In this document: positions 25,382-36,193 of the stretch, piece after piece
Numbering within the stretch: the stretch's first letter is position 1
Layout: every line of letters begins with the position of its first letter
Origin: Taiwanofungus camphoratus
Taxonomy: Eukaryota; Basidiomycota; Agaricomycetes; Polyporales; Taiwanofungaceae
Length of the DNA stretch: 64,000 nt
Assembly: GCA_003999685.1 (NCBI GenBank)
Contig: CP021220.1
Location: forward strand, 3,534,001-3,598,000
Direction: 5' to 3'
Position numbers and translations under genes: made by a program
Notes under the pieces: model-generated
Database searches by the model: none
The model's input: the letters and a program-made list of their open reading frames with translations, nothing else
Told to the model about the DNA's origin: nothing

Positions 25382-26249
25382 AGCCATCAACTTCTCCATA
25401 TTGTTTTCTCTAGTGTTATGGTTGACTCGACAAGGCTTGCACTGACCTTTACCGCGTGTTCTGTACCTTTATTGCTTCCTGATGCTTCCACTGCTAGCGT
25501 GACCAGGTGCACTGCCTGTAATTAAATTGCAGCCTCTCTTCTCCTTCCCTGCTTGGACCTTTCTAGGTGACATTCTTTGACCACGGTGTATGAATATTAC
25601 ATGAAGTAGTATAGCCCCTCGCACGTTAATGCAGAGTCGTTTGAGCATGGTGTATATTTGGGCAGTGGTCACAAGCCATGAGCTGAGATACCAGATGACA
25701 ACATATTCAATAGGACTATGCATGTGCACTGAAGGCACCCAGAGTTTGGTGTGACTGACTACAGTCTGGTGATAGGTAAGGTGAGCAGTGAAATTTCACA
25801 TCAGCACCACGTTCATATTTCGACAGGGAAACTCAAATTCCTGCTGCCCCGTCGACAGGCGAGTCTGGCTGATGAGTAGGTTTCAGCCCACAAAATATCA
25901 CTCCAGAACAAAGTAGTGACATCACAAACCACACATCAAATCGCACGTTGACTACATTCCATGAGGGATTACGGCACTCAGATTGCCGCAATGGTCATGT
26001 CTAGGGAACTACCCACTGCCACCGCAATGTCGTGAGAAGCAGCAGAAAGATGGCAATGCATTCACCAAGCTGTCCCCTTGGGATAAAAATGGTCATCTTA
26101 CAAACATACCTTGTTGTCACCGGGCGGTCTGCCGGAGAAGTGCACCTCGTAAGCACCAGAACTTTTCGCCGTTCGATGGACGCCAATGAATCAAAGGATC
26201 ACAATCTGGCATGTGAACGCTAGCAAAATTCAAGGAGGAACATGATTCA
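25382..26249. other. Intergenic, no gene recognised
   Basis: Downstream of the YABBY-like gene. Contains only overlapping short ORFs without motifs. No RNA gene, repeat or element terminus seen. Confidence 0.45.
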
Positions 26250-27270
26250 TAGACACCATAGAGGACAAAGTTGTTTGAATTCCCCTCTGACGCGACCAGC
26301 ACGAAAAGAAAACCAGTCGAGCGGAGGTTCAGGAACGAAAGGCGCCCAGAAGTTGACAAGGATATGTAAAGCGAACATTGTCGATTCGTAGGCCAAAGGA
26401 ATGCTGATCGGAGAAGGGAGCTGAAAACAACAGTGATGCGATGTGCACTTAAGAGTAGTCACTGGATACGAGCATGTGCAGGTTACGTGCCCTGAATAAG
26501 TACAGAACATTCAGCCCAGACATTTTCCCTTTGCTCTCGTCACAGACCCGCGAAGTACAGCTGGCCTGCCGGCCGACAGATCAGCTTCGTCGTACCTGAG
26601 ACGCATGCCATGATAGGCGTTTAGCAAGTTCCTCTTCGGTAGCTTCTTACCAGCGATTTTTCAACCATGAGTTGAGCGCATGGCAGAAGACGACGTTGGA
26701 ACAGAACGTCGCGTAGATCACGACAAAAGCGCAACGGATGAAATCGATGAGTTCCTCCAAGTACTGAGTGAAGGTGCAAGAAGGTAGGTAGGTACCTACA
26801 TAGGATCACTGCTGGAACGCCAGTTTTCTGTGTCGAAACCTTTAATCGGAGACGCATGCCCACAGGCGAGGTCAATGGCACCTCGGGTCGCTCTCGGAGC
26901 TCTGCAGGTAAGTAGGTGTCGATGCTGCTTCCATCAGAGCTTCGCAGAACCGATGGACCGTACTTGCATGCACGCCCATAAGTACCATGTAAAGGCTCAA
27001 TGTTAGAGGATATTGTACCGCCGTAGCCGTCATTTTCGAGACTTCGAGCTCGACGTTGCCAAGTGTCAGGCTAGACAATAGTTGTACACTCGTACTGTAG
27101 CAATTGAAAGTGTAACCAAGCCTATGAAGGGCATCTCTGGTTGAGCTATGAGCCGGAGATATACACCAGATAAGATTAGTTTGCAATAGCATGCCTGTGC
27201 CGGATGGAGAACTGCTTACTGTGATGTTACATATGACTCTGCTTGTCCCTAGACTACATGCTTTAGGCAT
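26250..27270 (-). pseudogene. Possible decayed or lineage-specific multi-pass membrane protein
   Basis: On the minus strand several hydrophobic stretches with plausible exon ends appear in order: TAVQYPLTLSLYMVLMGVHA (about 26950-27035), YLEELIDFIRCAFVVIYATF and SNVVFCHALNSWLKNRW ending at a GTAAGA donor (about 26650-26765), and SIPLAYESTMFALHILVNFW (about 26340-26410). Spacing and residues resemble the seven-span fungal membrane proteins common in agaricomycetes (an RxxxxW helix end and a P-x-AYES-x-MF helix). I could not join these into one intact frame, so it may be decayed or a model I cannot solve by eye. No function is claimed. Confidence 0.25.
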
Positions 27271-27393
27271 GTCTTAGGTACCCTCACCAAGCCGTCCTTT
27301 CTAGATTCTGTCTCCTTCGTCTCTCTCTATCTACTTTCCATCTGTATCTGTTATCTTGCATCGCTCTTCCTCTGCCAACGGCAGGCTCTCACT

Positions 27394-30300
27394 ATGAGCC
27401 GTGCGCACGACATCGATAACGAAGAGCCCCTCTTCCAATTTGACCCTTATGAACCGCTTAGTGGGCTTTATCACCTCGAGGAGTCTGCGAGGGAGCCTCA
27501 GTCTTCCCCCTCGCGCGCTGTGGACCTCACGGCCGCGATATCATCTATAACTCCAGGCCCCTGCCTGGAAGGACAGTCTTCGTACGACGCCATGGAGCAC
27601 GCCGACACACGCAACATTAAAGGCAAAGGAGTCTCCCAGCCGATGCATATTCAGATGCAAAGTCTCTCGAGTATGCCTTCTAATAATGCAGAGGACCTGT
27701 TTTCCATCTCTCTGGATAGTGCAAAGGTTCCTGCCCATGGTTACGATAGCCCAACACCGGACATGTCGTCGTCTCCATTTACCCCCGACTTAGAACCGTT
27801 AACAACCCCTGTCGATCCATGCCCTGATGTCGGGGATGTCATGATTGAATTGAATGACGATGTTCGAGGCTCGTCTGGAAAGGGGAAAGCTCCAGAGCTG
27901 CCTCCCAGCCTTCCCCCTTTGTCCTTTTTCACTACTGAGCTCAACTACGAGAGCTCAGACTGGCCATCGTTCGACAGTTCTTCTCCAAATCCTGGTCCCT
28001 CGTCGTACGGGTCAGTTTTTACGTCTAACGGAGATTCCGAACCCAACCCTGGCGACTCTCTCATAGATCGCATGAGCGCCCCACCGGAGCTGCAGGAGGA
28101 AGCTGGCACCATCACGCTCGTACCGTCCCGCCGACGGTCCCTGTCGAACCTCTCAGTCCGGTCAAAACGCTCAATCTCAGCGCTCTCGTTATCGAAGGTG
28201 AAAGTGAAGCTCACAGGATCGAAGGGACCGGGAAACATTGCGCGTAAGCTTCTGTTCAAGAAGCAAAGCAGTCCCTCGGAAAGTATAGCTAATATACGGG
28301 ATCTTGGTGATATAGTGGTGGACACCGATGTTCCCGGGTGTATTCATGGGCAGGCGAATTGTCTGGTCCCATGGTCGTGCGATGTCAAACCTCGAACGAG
28401 CCCGGCAGTAACTCCCGCACGAGAACTTGATCTGGATCTTAGCAGCGGTGACCCACTGTTTCCTATGTATTACGCGGGCCGCTCATTTGACAACTCAGCA
28501 TTGCGAACGAAGGGTCGATCTTATTCGTCCCCGCTCCCTTTACCTTCCACCGCGCTTGATCTCATCCCTGTTACTACCACTGACATTTTCAAACCCGTAC
28601 CGATCATAATTCCGAACTACTTCGACGAATTTCTTCCGCGTGAGCTGAGATTGCAGGTTTTCATCGCACTGGTGGAACTTTATGGAGCTGAGCACCAGAG
28701 GAACGTACGTGATGGTAAATGGACCGTTCGCAAAGCCATATGGTCGAGAAACAAATGGGTGGGTAGAGAGAATGGCGTGCGAGAGCTGTTCAAGCTTAGC
28801 GGGGTTGGTATATTTTATATTGTCACTTACGTCGAAGTCACATATTGGCTACTATAGGTTTCAAAGTCTTGGCGAACGCTCGTTTTCGATGGCCAACTAT
28901 GGACGCAGCTGGACCTCCGTTCTTTCCCGAACTTGCCGCAAGGTGTTCTCACTCAGCTTTCCGAGATCGCGGGTGGTTTCATCAGGCATATCAATTTCAT
29001 TGGACATACCGATCTCTCTCCTTCAACTCTAGAAGACTTCACGAATAACATCTGCATTGAGCCTTCTCTGGCGGGCGACTTGTCTCCCACGCATCTTATC
29101 ACCATCAACCTTCAGGGTTGTTCGACACTCACTACCCGCTCCCTGCACTATCTTTTGATACGATCACCTTCCCTTCAGGATCTCTGTTTGAAGGGCTTGA
29201 CAGCTGTCACGAGCACAACTTGTGACATCCTTGCGGTGTATTGCCCAAAGCTGGTCTCCCTCAATTTGAGCAGATGCCCGAATGTTTATGGAGACGGGAT
29301 CCATTCTCTGGCATCAGCCATACTTGCTCGTAAAGAGCCCTCATCTTTGAAGGAGCTCAGGATTGCTGGGTTGAAGCATATCACGGATGAGATCATGGGG
29401 GCTTTGGGCAAAGCTGCACCTAATCTCGAAGTATTGGATCTCAGCCATGTCCGCGATTTGCATAACTCGGCTGTAGAAGCTTTTGTGTCCTGCACGGACG
29501 TGGACGCGGCTAAATTCGAGACGGTGGAGCTATCGTCTCGGGAAGCAGGACGTGATCCAACTGACTCAACAAAGTATCGCAGGCGAGTGACTCGCCTTCG
29601 GCACTTGTCGCTCTCTTCTTGCATCATGTTGACAGATCATGCATGTTCACATCTGGCGCATGCGGTGCCAAACCTCGAGTTTCTCGAGATGGCTGGAATA
29701 GGCGCGGATCTACGAGATGGTGGACTCGTTCGTCTGTTGGATACTACACCTTTCATCCGAAGATTGGATCTGGAGGACGCGTCAGAGATCACAGACGATG
29801 TATTACTCGCGATCACGCCTGAACCTGTCACGAGCGGTCCTCGCTCTCGTGTGCCCCCTCTCCCGCGGCCTGGACATGCACTTGAACACCTAATCATCTC
29901 ATACGCTACCGATGTCACCAACGAGGCCCTGTTGGAACTGATTGAGAACTGCCCTCGCCTGCGCGTTATTGAGGCTGACAATACACGCATGTCGAGCACA
30001 GTTGTAAAGAAGTTCGTGCGACTGTCTCGTGAGCGCAAGTTTGTCGATTCGAAGATCGTGGCGATCGACTGTCGTGGTGTAGGCGAGCAGACCGTGAAGG
30101 ACCTTACTGAAGAAACACGACCTCGGATAGGGTCGCGTTCGTTTGAGGCAAGGAAGCTCGGTTATCTCGACGCAAGGGACGAAGAAGGGTTGATTGTAGG
30201 GCAAGACGAATGCGATGAGCTTCGGGTGGCCCTGAAGACATTCTATTCGTGGCAAACGGTGGATGCCGTGCGAGCTGCACGAGAGAAGAAACGCAAGATG

Positions 30301-30468
30301 ACGAGGCGTAACACAGATGTGTCGTCGAGCAGCGGGACGGATGAATTTGTTGGGACCTCCGCTGGCCGCGCCAGGTGGTGGTCCCCGGGTGGACGAAGGT
30401 CATCGGGGCCGAGTTCCCCATTACTGTTGGATCTGAATAATGATCGAGAGGGATGTACAATCATGTAG
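27394..30468 (+). CDS. F-box / leucine-rich-repeat protein
   Basis: Likely substrate receptor of an SCF ubiquitin ligase. Exon 1 from ATG 27394 encodes a long Ser/Pro-rich, probably disordered N-terminus, with a basic block (SRRRSLSNLSVRSKRSISAL). The F-box-like segment IIPNYFDEFLPRELRLQVFI follows at about 28605, interrupted by an insert (KWTVRKAIWSRNKWVGRENG), and continues after a short intron near 28803-28858 as VSKSWRTLVFDGQLWTQLDL. The C-terminal half is a run of AMN1-type LRRs: LITINLQGCSTLTTRSLHYL, LVSLNLSRCPNVYGDGIHSL, LEVLDLSHVRDLHNSAVEAF and RRLDLEDASEITDDVLLAI. It ends GCTIM at 30468. The donor of the single clear intron is GTTGGT, weaker than its neighbours. The substrate cannot be told from sequence. 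Confidence 0.88.
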
Positions 30469-30935
30469 GAAAGGTCTGTATCACTGCTGCTGTGTCGTGC
30501 GTTGCTGTTCTTGTTGTATATTTGACTGTATTGCTGCAATTCCATAGACTTATTTTGTACAGTGACTTTGTATGTACGTATGTAATCTCATTATCAATTC
30601 ACAAGACTGGACATGTTTGTCACTTTCACGGATAACAAACACGGTTTGTCATGAACAAGAGGAACAGACAACCCGAGAACGTGGAGCATCATGCGAACAG
30701 GTGACTTTGTGGTTATTTATTGGTTTCACTTTGAAAGATTAGAGACCTCGGACCTCGTCGTGCAATCCGACTATTATGTCACGCCTTACATGCATAGCGT
30801 CAGGACCGCCAAGCATGATGGCGTTACACGAAGAATTGCAGTCTTAAGATGCAAGAACAAAATTAGGTTGGGAAATAATCCCAAAATGAGGGCAATATCC
30901 ATGGCAATCAACAAAGATGTAAAAGGAAAATGGAT
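30469..30935. other. Convergent intergenic
   Basis: 3' regions of the F-box gene (plus) and LRP1 (minus). AT-rich with short ORFs only; no RNA gene or repeat seen. Confidence 0.5.
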
Positions 30936-32034
30936 CTAGCCTATCGATTCCTTGCGTTTTGCCTTTTTCTTTGCCTTCTTCGCCGACTTCTTGTCTGTAG
31001 AAGACTGTGGCGTGGTGCAACGGCTTTCATTCCTGGAGCCAGCTATGGTATTGTCCTGTTCCATAGGTTTAGGGGATGACTTCTGTCTCTTGGCAAATTG
31101 TACAGGCGTAGGCTCCGTTGGCTCGTCACCATAACCTAGTTCATGGCATGAACAATGGTGCAATTCAATGAGGCTAGCAGGAAGACGCATACCAGCGAAG
31201 GGATCCACTGTAGGTCGTCTTCGTCTCTTTCGAAGTCCAGTTTCGGTGGGATTATGATCTTCTACGGTAGCTTTGCCTTTACCCTTATCAGTAAGGGAAA
31301 CCCTTGTCTCTGTCTCATCTTCTGCGCCATCCGCGATGATTTCTAGATCATCTTCTTCCCCACTTCCAAGTTCAGCCAGTTCTTTTTGATACTGCGCACG
31401 GGCTATCATCTTGCTCGTTACCTAAATGGGTACACGAACATCGTCGTTGTCATCTAACCGTATGTGAGACGGGGTTTCGTCGTCGCCGGGCGGGCGTTGT
31501 GCCTTCACCTGAGCGATGGCATGTTTGATGAATCGGTTTGCTGCTCCCTTGTCTACTGCAATGCTTCCTGAGAACCAATTAAGTATGCGGTCAAACATTC
31601 AATGAGTGAACAGCTGAGGCGCACTCTTCGCGGGATCTTCAGCGCTCTTGATTTTATCGAAGTATTGCCGCACGCGATCCTAGTCGAAAAATTCAGTGAA
31701 GAGTTGGAAAATCCTGTGGTGATCTGATGCACACCAATTCAGCTACGACGGGGTGCGTTTTGGGATCAATTCCTCTTGTCCTTAGGTAGACTAATAACGG
31801 TTTTGGTGGTCGTTAATCCCACCTTGACGAGCTCGATAGCAGCAAGAACATACTGAAAACTAGATCGTAGACAAGATAGGGGAGTACCACTTGCAGCTTT
31901 GCTTGCTGTATTGTTTCTAGGGCGATTACGGATTCGGGGAGGGTTTGCGCGAGCAAAGGTTCCAGATTAGCCTCGAGATCGTCCAGGGCGTCGTTCAGTA
32001 AAGAAAGTTTGGAATGCAGCTTGTTCGTGTCCAT
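30936..32034 (-). CDS. LRP1: Exosome cofactor LRP1/RRP47 (C1D, Sas10/Utp3 family)
   Basis: Nuclear RNA-binding partner of the RRP6 exonuclease in the exosome, needed for 3' processing of 5.8S rRNA and sn/snoRNAs. ATG 32032-32034 opens MDTNKLHSKLSLLNDALDDL, and the Sas10/C1D helical core continues with SVIALETIQQAKLQVVLPYL. After a GTATGT..TTAG intron comes IYLRTRGIDPKTHPVVAEL, the family signature. Further exons give AVDKGAANRFIKHAIAQVKA and SKMIARAQYQKELAELGS. The C-terminus is acidic, then strongly basic (GLRKRRRRPTVDPFAG; KKSAKKAKKKAKRKESIG), typical of the RNA-binding tail. Stop TAG at 30936-30938. It is divergent from the SF3B5 gene by 217 bp. Confidence 0.9.
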
Positions 32035-32061
32035 GTCTATGGCGTGGTTGAGTTAGGCCTC

Positions 32062-32200
32062 GAAAATAGCGGAAAATAGCGGATTTGCCGCGCTCTGCAG
32101 AGGGCTGCCAATACTTATGCCAGTCCCGGTATGTGTTTATGGGCTGGGTAAGTATCTTGGTCAGTATCTTGGTCCTGGTTTTGCAGATCTAGACTAGATC
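32062..32200. promoter_or_regulatory. Shared LRP1/SF3B5 promoter with tandem repeats and a palindrome
   Basis: The 217-bp divergent spacer carries a 10-bp direct tandem repeat (GAAAATAGCG twice, 32062-32081), a 12-bp direct tandem repeat (AGTATCTTGGTC twice, 32151-32174) and a 15-bp palindrome (GATCTAG-A-CTAGATC, 32186-32200). These are the only such repeats I noticed in the surrounding 4 kb and lie where factors for a bidirectional promoter would bind. No named motif is claimed. Confidence 0.45.
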
Positions 32201-32251
32201 CAAGATTTCCTATCCAGAGCCGCATAAATAAAGGTAAACAACCCTCTTACT

Positions 32252-32803
32252 ATGGTCTGTCACTCATTCAGGTCATGCGAAAGGAGCAAATGGTACTCAT
32301 TTTGTTGCTTTAGTCGTCAGAACTTAGGTACACTGCGAATACGCAATTAGAACACTGTGAGTCTCTTTCTTCCTGGCAAGCCTGTGTCTGACGTCGATCC
32401 CTTATACACGTCCAACAGTACACGCTCGCTATACTGGCACTGGTAAGCCGTCACCACAATCGGTGTATTGAAATCTTTGTCTGACAATATCATGGATATG
32501 AAGGTCATGCTGACCTAACAAAATAGTGAGCTACAATTCCTCAAACATATAGATCGCTCCTAAGTACCACTTGCAGCGAATGGCTCACACACCATCATCG
32601 TGATACACTCGCATCCATCGTGGGCCACCCAACTTTATCCTCATATCTAGCTATTGCGGATGGCGAAGCAGTTGGAAGGGTGAGGTTTGAGATGACTGAG
32701 GTATGCTCATATAATTCACTCGGAATTGTGTTCCCATACGTGTGATAATTTTACACAGCGCATGCTCCAACCCTGCGGGCCTCCTCCTGCGAAGGACGAT
32801 TAG
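32252..32803 (+). CDS. SF3B5: Splicing factor 3B subunit 5 (SF3b10), six exons
   Basis: Smallest core subunit of the SF3b complex of the U2 snRNP, which clamps the branch site. No exon exceeds 124 bp, so it does not show as an ORF. Exons: 32252-32254 (ATG only), 32314-32356, 32419-32442, 32504-32525, 32577-32700, 32759-32803. All introns are GT..AG and 50-62 bp. Joined segments read SSELRYTANTQLEHLHARYT, GTGHADLTKYEWLTHHHRDT, SYLAIADGEAVGRVRFEMTE and RMLQPCGPPPAKDD, matching human SF3B5 along its whole length (RYT..QLEHL, TGHADTTKWEW, MLQPCGPP). The total is 86 residues, the same as the human protein. The start exon is inferred: the ATG at 32252 gives a 59-bp intron, whereas the ATG at 32290 would need an impossible 21-bp intron. 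Confidence 0.92.
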
Positions 32804-33427
32804 GATATATTCATTCTATGACTGCACGGATAGGACGACGGATTGCTGTTGCAGGGATGAATGGGGACCACTCGATTACTGTTCCTGTATTTTTTACTAG
32901 TGTCTCCAACTTTAACCAATGTAAGCTTCTGGACGTAGGATGTTTATCTGGATCTTGAGAGAATTGTTGTGTGTCTGTCGAGCTACGTACTTGTCGCTGA
33001 TCGCATGATCTTCTGTCTACATAAGGCAGGTGTGAAGGATAGACGCTTTTGACCGTCTATCAGTCGACCACCACCACCTATGTACTTGTACAAGCGGTCT
33101 TCAAAGCCATGCTTAGTCTGCTGTTGCTTGATGAAATCACTCATGGACGCCAGTACCCAACTGTTCGAATGTCATCCTCCGCGCGTCGAGGTCATCCCAG
33201 GCCGAATGTGTCGGTCTTGTCAGCCGTCGGGTGTCTGGGAGCTTACGGAGCACCTGATGTTGATTTGTCGCAGCAGCAGCACTTTGCCCTTGTCTTTCAG
33301 GCTAGCTGAGGGTAGCGCCATGCCTTGTACCACTGGGTGAAGTCGGCATAACGCTTTGTCCCAAGGTGTACAAAGCAAATCCAAGCCCGCCACTCCACCG
33401 CATTTCATATCTTGCTTTGCGTTTACA
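32804..33427. other. Intergenic: SF3B5 3' region and methyltransferase promoter
   Basis: About 620 bp. Short ORFs at 33049-33340 overlap one another in two frames and show no motif. An in-frame ATG at 33356 precedes the chosen methyltransferase start. Nothing else seen. Confidence 0.5.
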
Positions 33428-35780
33428 ATGGCGTCCACGTCCACACCCAAAGCGTCTCTAATGTCGTCTCCGTCTTTGTTCGCAGACGGTCTTGATCTTG
33501 ACTTTGACGACTGTCGCAATTCGCTGTCACCTTCCTTTTCGTCAGAGTATTCTCTCGACTCTTCTGTTGGTTCCACACCCTCTTCAAGCTCCGTAAGTGA
33601 CCTGTGTCAACACGACATCTCCTCAAAAATGAACTTTAAAGACTATGTACATACCATTGTACCTTTACAAGAAAGCGCGTCACAGCGAACAATAACAGCA
33701 TCACCTAGCAAGCGAAGACCAGCGAAACTGAAGAAGAAACGGTCGCTTGGTCAGACCATACTGGCCGAGTTCTCTCCACCAGTCTACTCGTCCCTCTCTT
33801 CGTCGCCAGAAGAGAAGACTGTAGTTCTCTCCCCAACACCGTATAATGACAATACAAAACTTTCTGGCGACACCATCACACCGAGAACGATAAAGCACGC
33901 TGAATCCCCGCAGGACACTTCGGATGGACTTACCGTTGAGAGCGAAGACGAAGATTCATTTGATGATCAGAACCGGACAGTTCGACGGCGGAACATGCCC
34001 CACCATCCGTTCCGACGCGAGGATGCACCATACATGCAAGCGTACAGTCCCGCCCTTCTCGAAAAGTAAGTAAGTGATCACTATCAATTTGCACGGTGAG
34101 CTAAAGCACAGCAGCGACTATCATACATTCGATTTATTGCGTCGGCTGAGCCCTGATGGCTCTCCCACCTTTCACGCCTATGGCAGGAAACCGCCATCGA
34201 ATGTGCTCGATCTCGGGTGTGGCGAAGGATTCTGGGTACTTCATGCTGCCAAAGTGTGGAAATCTGCCGGAACGAAGGTAACCGGTTTGGATTTGATTGA
34301 CGTCCATAACAACCATGCCGGAGAGGTTTTGCCGCAGCTCGAAGCGGCCTCGGTGCCAAAGAACGTGACATGGACTCGGGGAAATTTGTAAGTGTGTTTG
34401 AGCTCCTTAACTTAACAACTAACACTTTTGCGGACAGCGTCAAATACGACCTGCCATTTCCTGATAATTCCTTTGATCTGGTCAGGATGGCCAACCTATC
34501 GCTCTGCATTCCATATGATCGTTGGGAATTTGTTATCACCCAGGTTCGGCGAGTCCTCAAGCCAGAAGGACGGCTTGAACTTATCGACGATCGCTTGTTT
34601 TTTCCTGATATCCCACCTTCTGCGTCTTCATTTCATCGATCTCCCTCCTTCAAAGCTCGCCGTGTCCACTTTGAGGATGATTCTGACGAGGAAGATGTTG
34701 TGATTGATCTAGCTGACCCAGATGACTCAAGCTCTTTGCCGATCCCAACCTTTGCGAGTAGCAAAGATATAAAACAGACGTCGTCGGAATTACGTAAAAG
34801 GCACACTCGGTCTCGTTCGCAAGTTGAATACGAAGTGGACGCGGGTATCGCCAGGCATCTCGAAACCATCTTTGAGAATATGCTTATCGACAAATACGGC
34901 ATCCTTCCTCGGCCCCGGGAATATATACATGATGTGCTCCGTGATATCTTTGGGGGAACGGCTAACGTCAAGTCGCGTACTCTGCAATTGGCTGTTCCTC
35001 CTCGGGAGCTCTTCGAGAGTGGCTGCGACGGGACGAACCTCTCGGCCTCTAGTCAGAGATCCGATGGTGATGCATGGCCTTTAAAGATCGTGTGGGACAA
35101 GAAGGAAGCAAAAAAAGGCAAAAATGCAGTCGATAAAGCAAATCGGTCAAGTCAAGAAAGCATAGATGAACAATGCGTCCTTGGCTCGCTTAGTCCCAAA
35201 GCCGTCCGACTTCTTCTTGGCGATAACCAAACGAAGTCTTCACGCGCAAACCTACCATTTCAGCCTCCTGGTCTGCTTCTGTTGCCTTCTACACTGGTTC
35301 CTTTCTCGCCTCTAGAGCTCGAAATGCATGCTTGCAAGAACATGAATGTATTACTGGGCTGCAGGAATGCACTGACAACTTTTGTGCTTGACCAGACGGA
35401 TGAATGTGGTGTTCCTTTGATACCAGAAGAGGAATTCGATGATTATCTCTGGGATTACGATCGGCAAGGCATTCACCATAGGACTGTGTCGCATACTGAC
35501 CTATGTCTTGGCATGTAGTTTTAGGCGCAAAAGATTCAACTGGCCTTTGGACTATCCTGGGATTCGAATGGAGGAAGGGTCGGATGATCCTTTCGTTTCT
35601 CCAAAAACCCCATTCTTTCGTTTTAGTTCTAGCAATCCAAACTCGCCAAATTCTGGACGCGAGCGCGCACTCTCAACAGCTAGCCTCCCGTCCCTGCCCA
35701 CTGAGAATCATCGTCTGATAAATGTGCGCACATTTCATGTCTATGAGGCGATCAAAGTTCCCGAGGGAGATACTTCCTGA
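33428..35780 (+). CDS. Class I SAM-dependent methyltransferase with long Ser-rich N-terminus
   Basis: Probable S-adenosylmethionine-dependent methyltransferase; substrate unknown. ATG 33428 (MASTSTPKASLMSSPS) begins a disordered Ser-rich region of about 200 residues. After an intron near 34066-34110 comes the Rossmann fold: motif I VLDLGCGEGFWVLHA, the acidic motif VTGLDLIDV, then, across an intron at 34389-34438, RGNFVKYDLPFPDNSFDLVR, ANLSLCIPYDRW and VLKPEGRLELIDD. The open frame stops at 35518, but a GC-AG intron (35464-35518, 55 bp) joins DYDR to FRRKRFNWPLDYPGIRMEEG and leads to the end VRTFHVYEAIKVPEGDTS at 35780. This R-x-F-x-VYEA ending is what I expect of the basidiomycete family. 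It resembles velvet-linked LaeA-type enzymes only in fold. Confidence 0.85.
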
Positions 35781-36079
35781 CACCCTGGAGCAAATATACC
35801 GTGTATATTTTTCTTTTGCCTAGATGAGTCACCTGTGCTCATACTTTGGCCTGTCATCACGTTCCTTTCCCCTTCTCAGAACCGTGTACCTATTGACATG
35901 CCAATGTCAAGCTACCGTCACTCCTTACGACTCATCATCCTTATCTAGATGTGATACTGCAATCTGATACACCATCTAGACCATACATCTAACACAATGT
36001 TACTGCACCCTGTGGCTGTTTACAATATTATCCAATGCATTATCCCTCATAGTTTTTGAACTACGGTTGGCCCGCGGCC

Positions 36080-36121
36080 GACGCGTGTCCCGATCGCAGG
36101 TTGCGATCACGCGCACGCGTC
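36080..36121. promoter_or_regulatory. Two ACGCGT boxes in a nested palindrome upstream of WSS1
   Basis: Within the 412-bp spacer 35781-36193. ACGCGT occurs at 36081-36086 and 36115-36120, as part of matching outer arms GACGCGTG / CACGCGTC (36080-36087, 36114-36121). Between them is an inner palindrome GATCGCA-GGT-TGCGATC (36092-36108). It lies 73-114 bp upstream of the WSS1 ATG. ACGCGT is the known MBF target of G1/S replication and repair genes in yeasts. The rest of the spacer shows no gene. Confidence 0.55.
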
Positions 36122-36193
36122 ATACACACTTGCATGCGTGAACTATCAGTACAACAAACATTCTCTGACCATCCACACGCACATTGGCCAGAC

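Noticed and set aside
29770-29790. Single ACGCGT hexamers inside genes (also near 10895, 13117, 51221 and 55068)
   Set aside because: Single copies occur at about the chance rate; only close pairs in promoters were kept.
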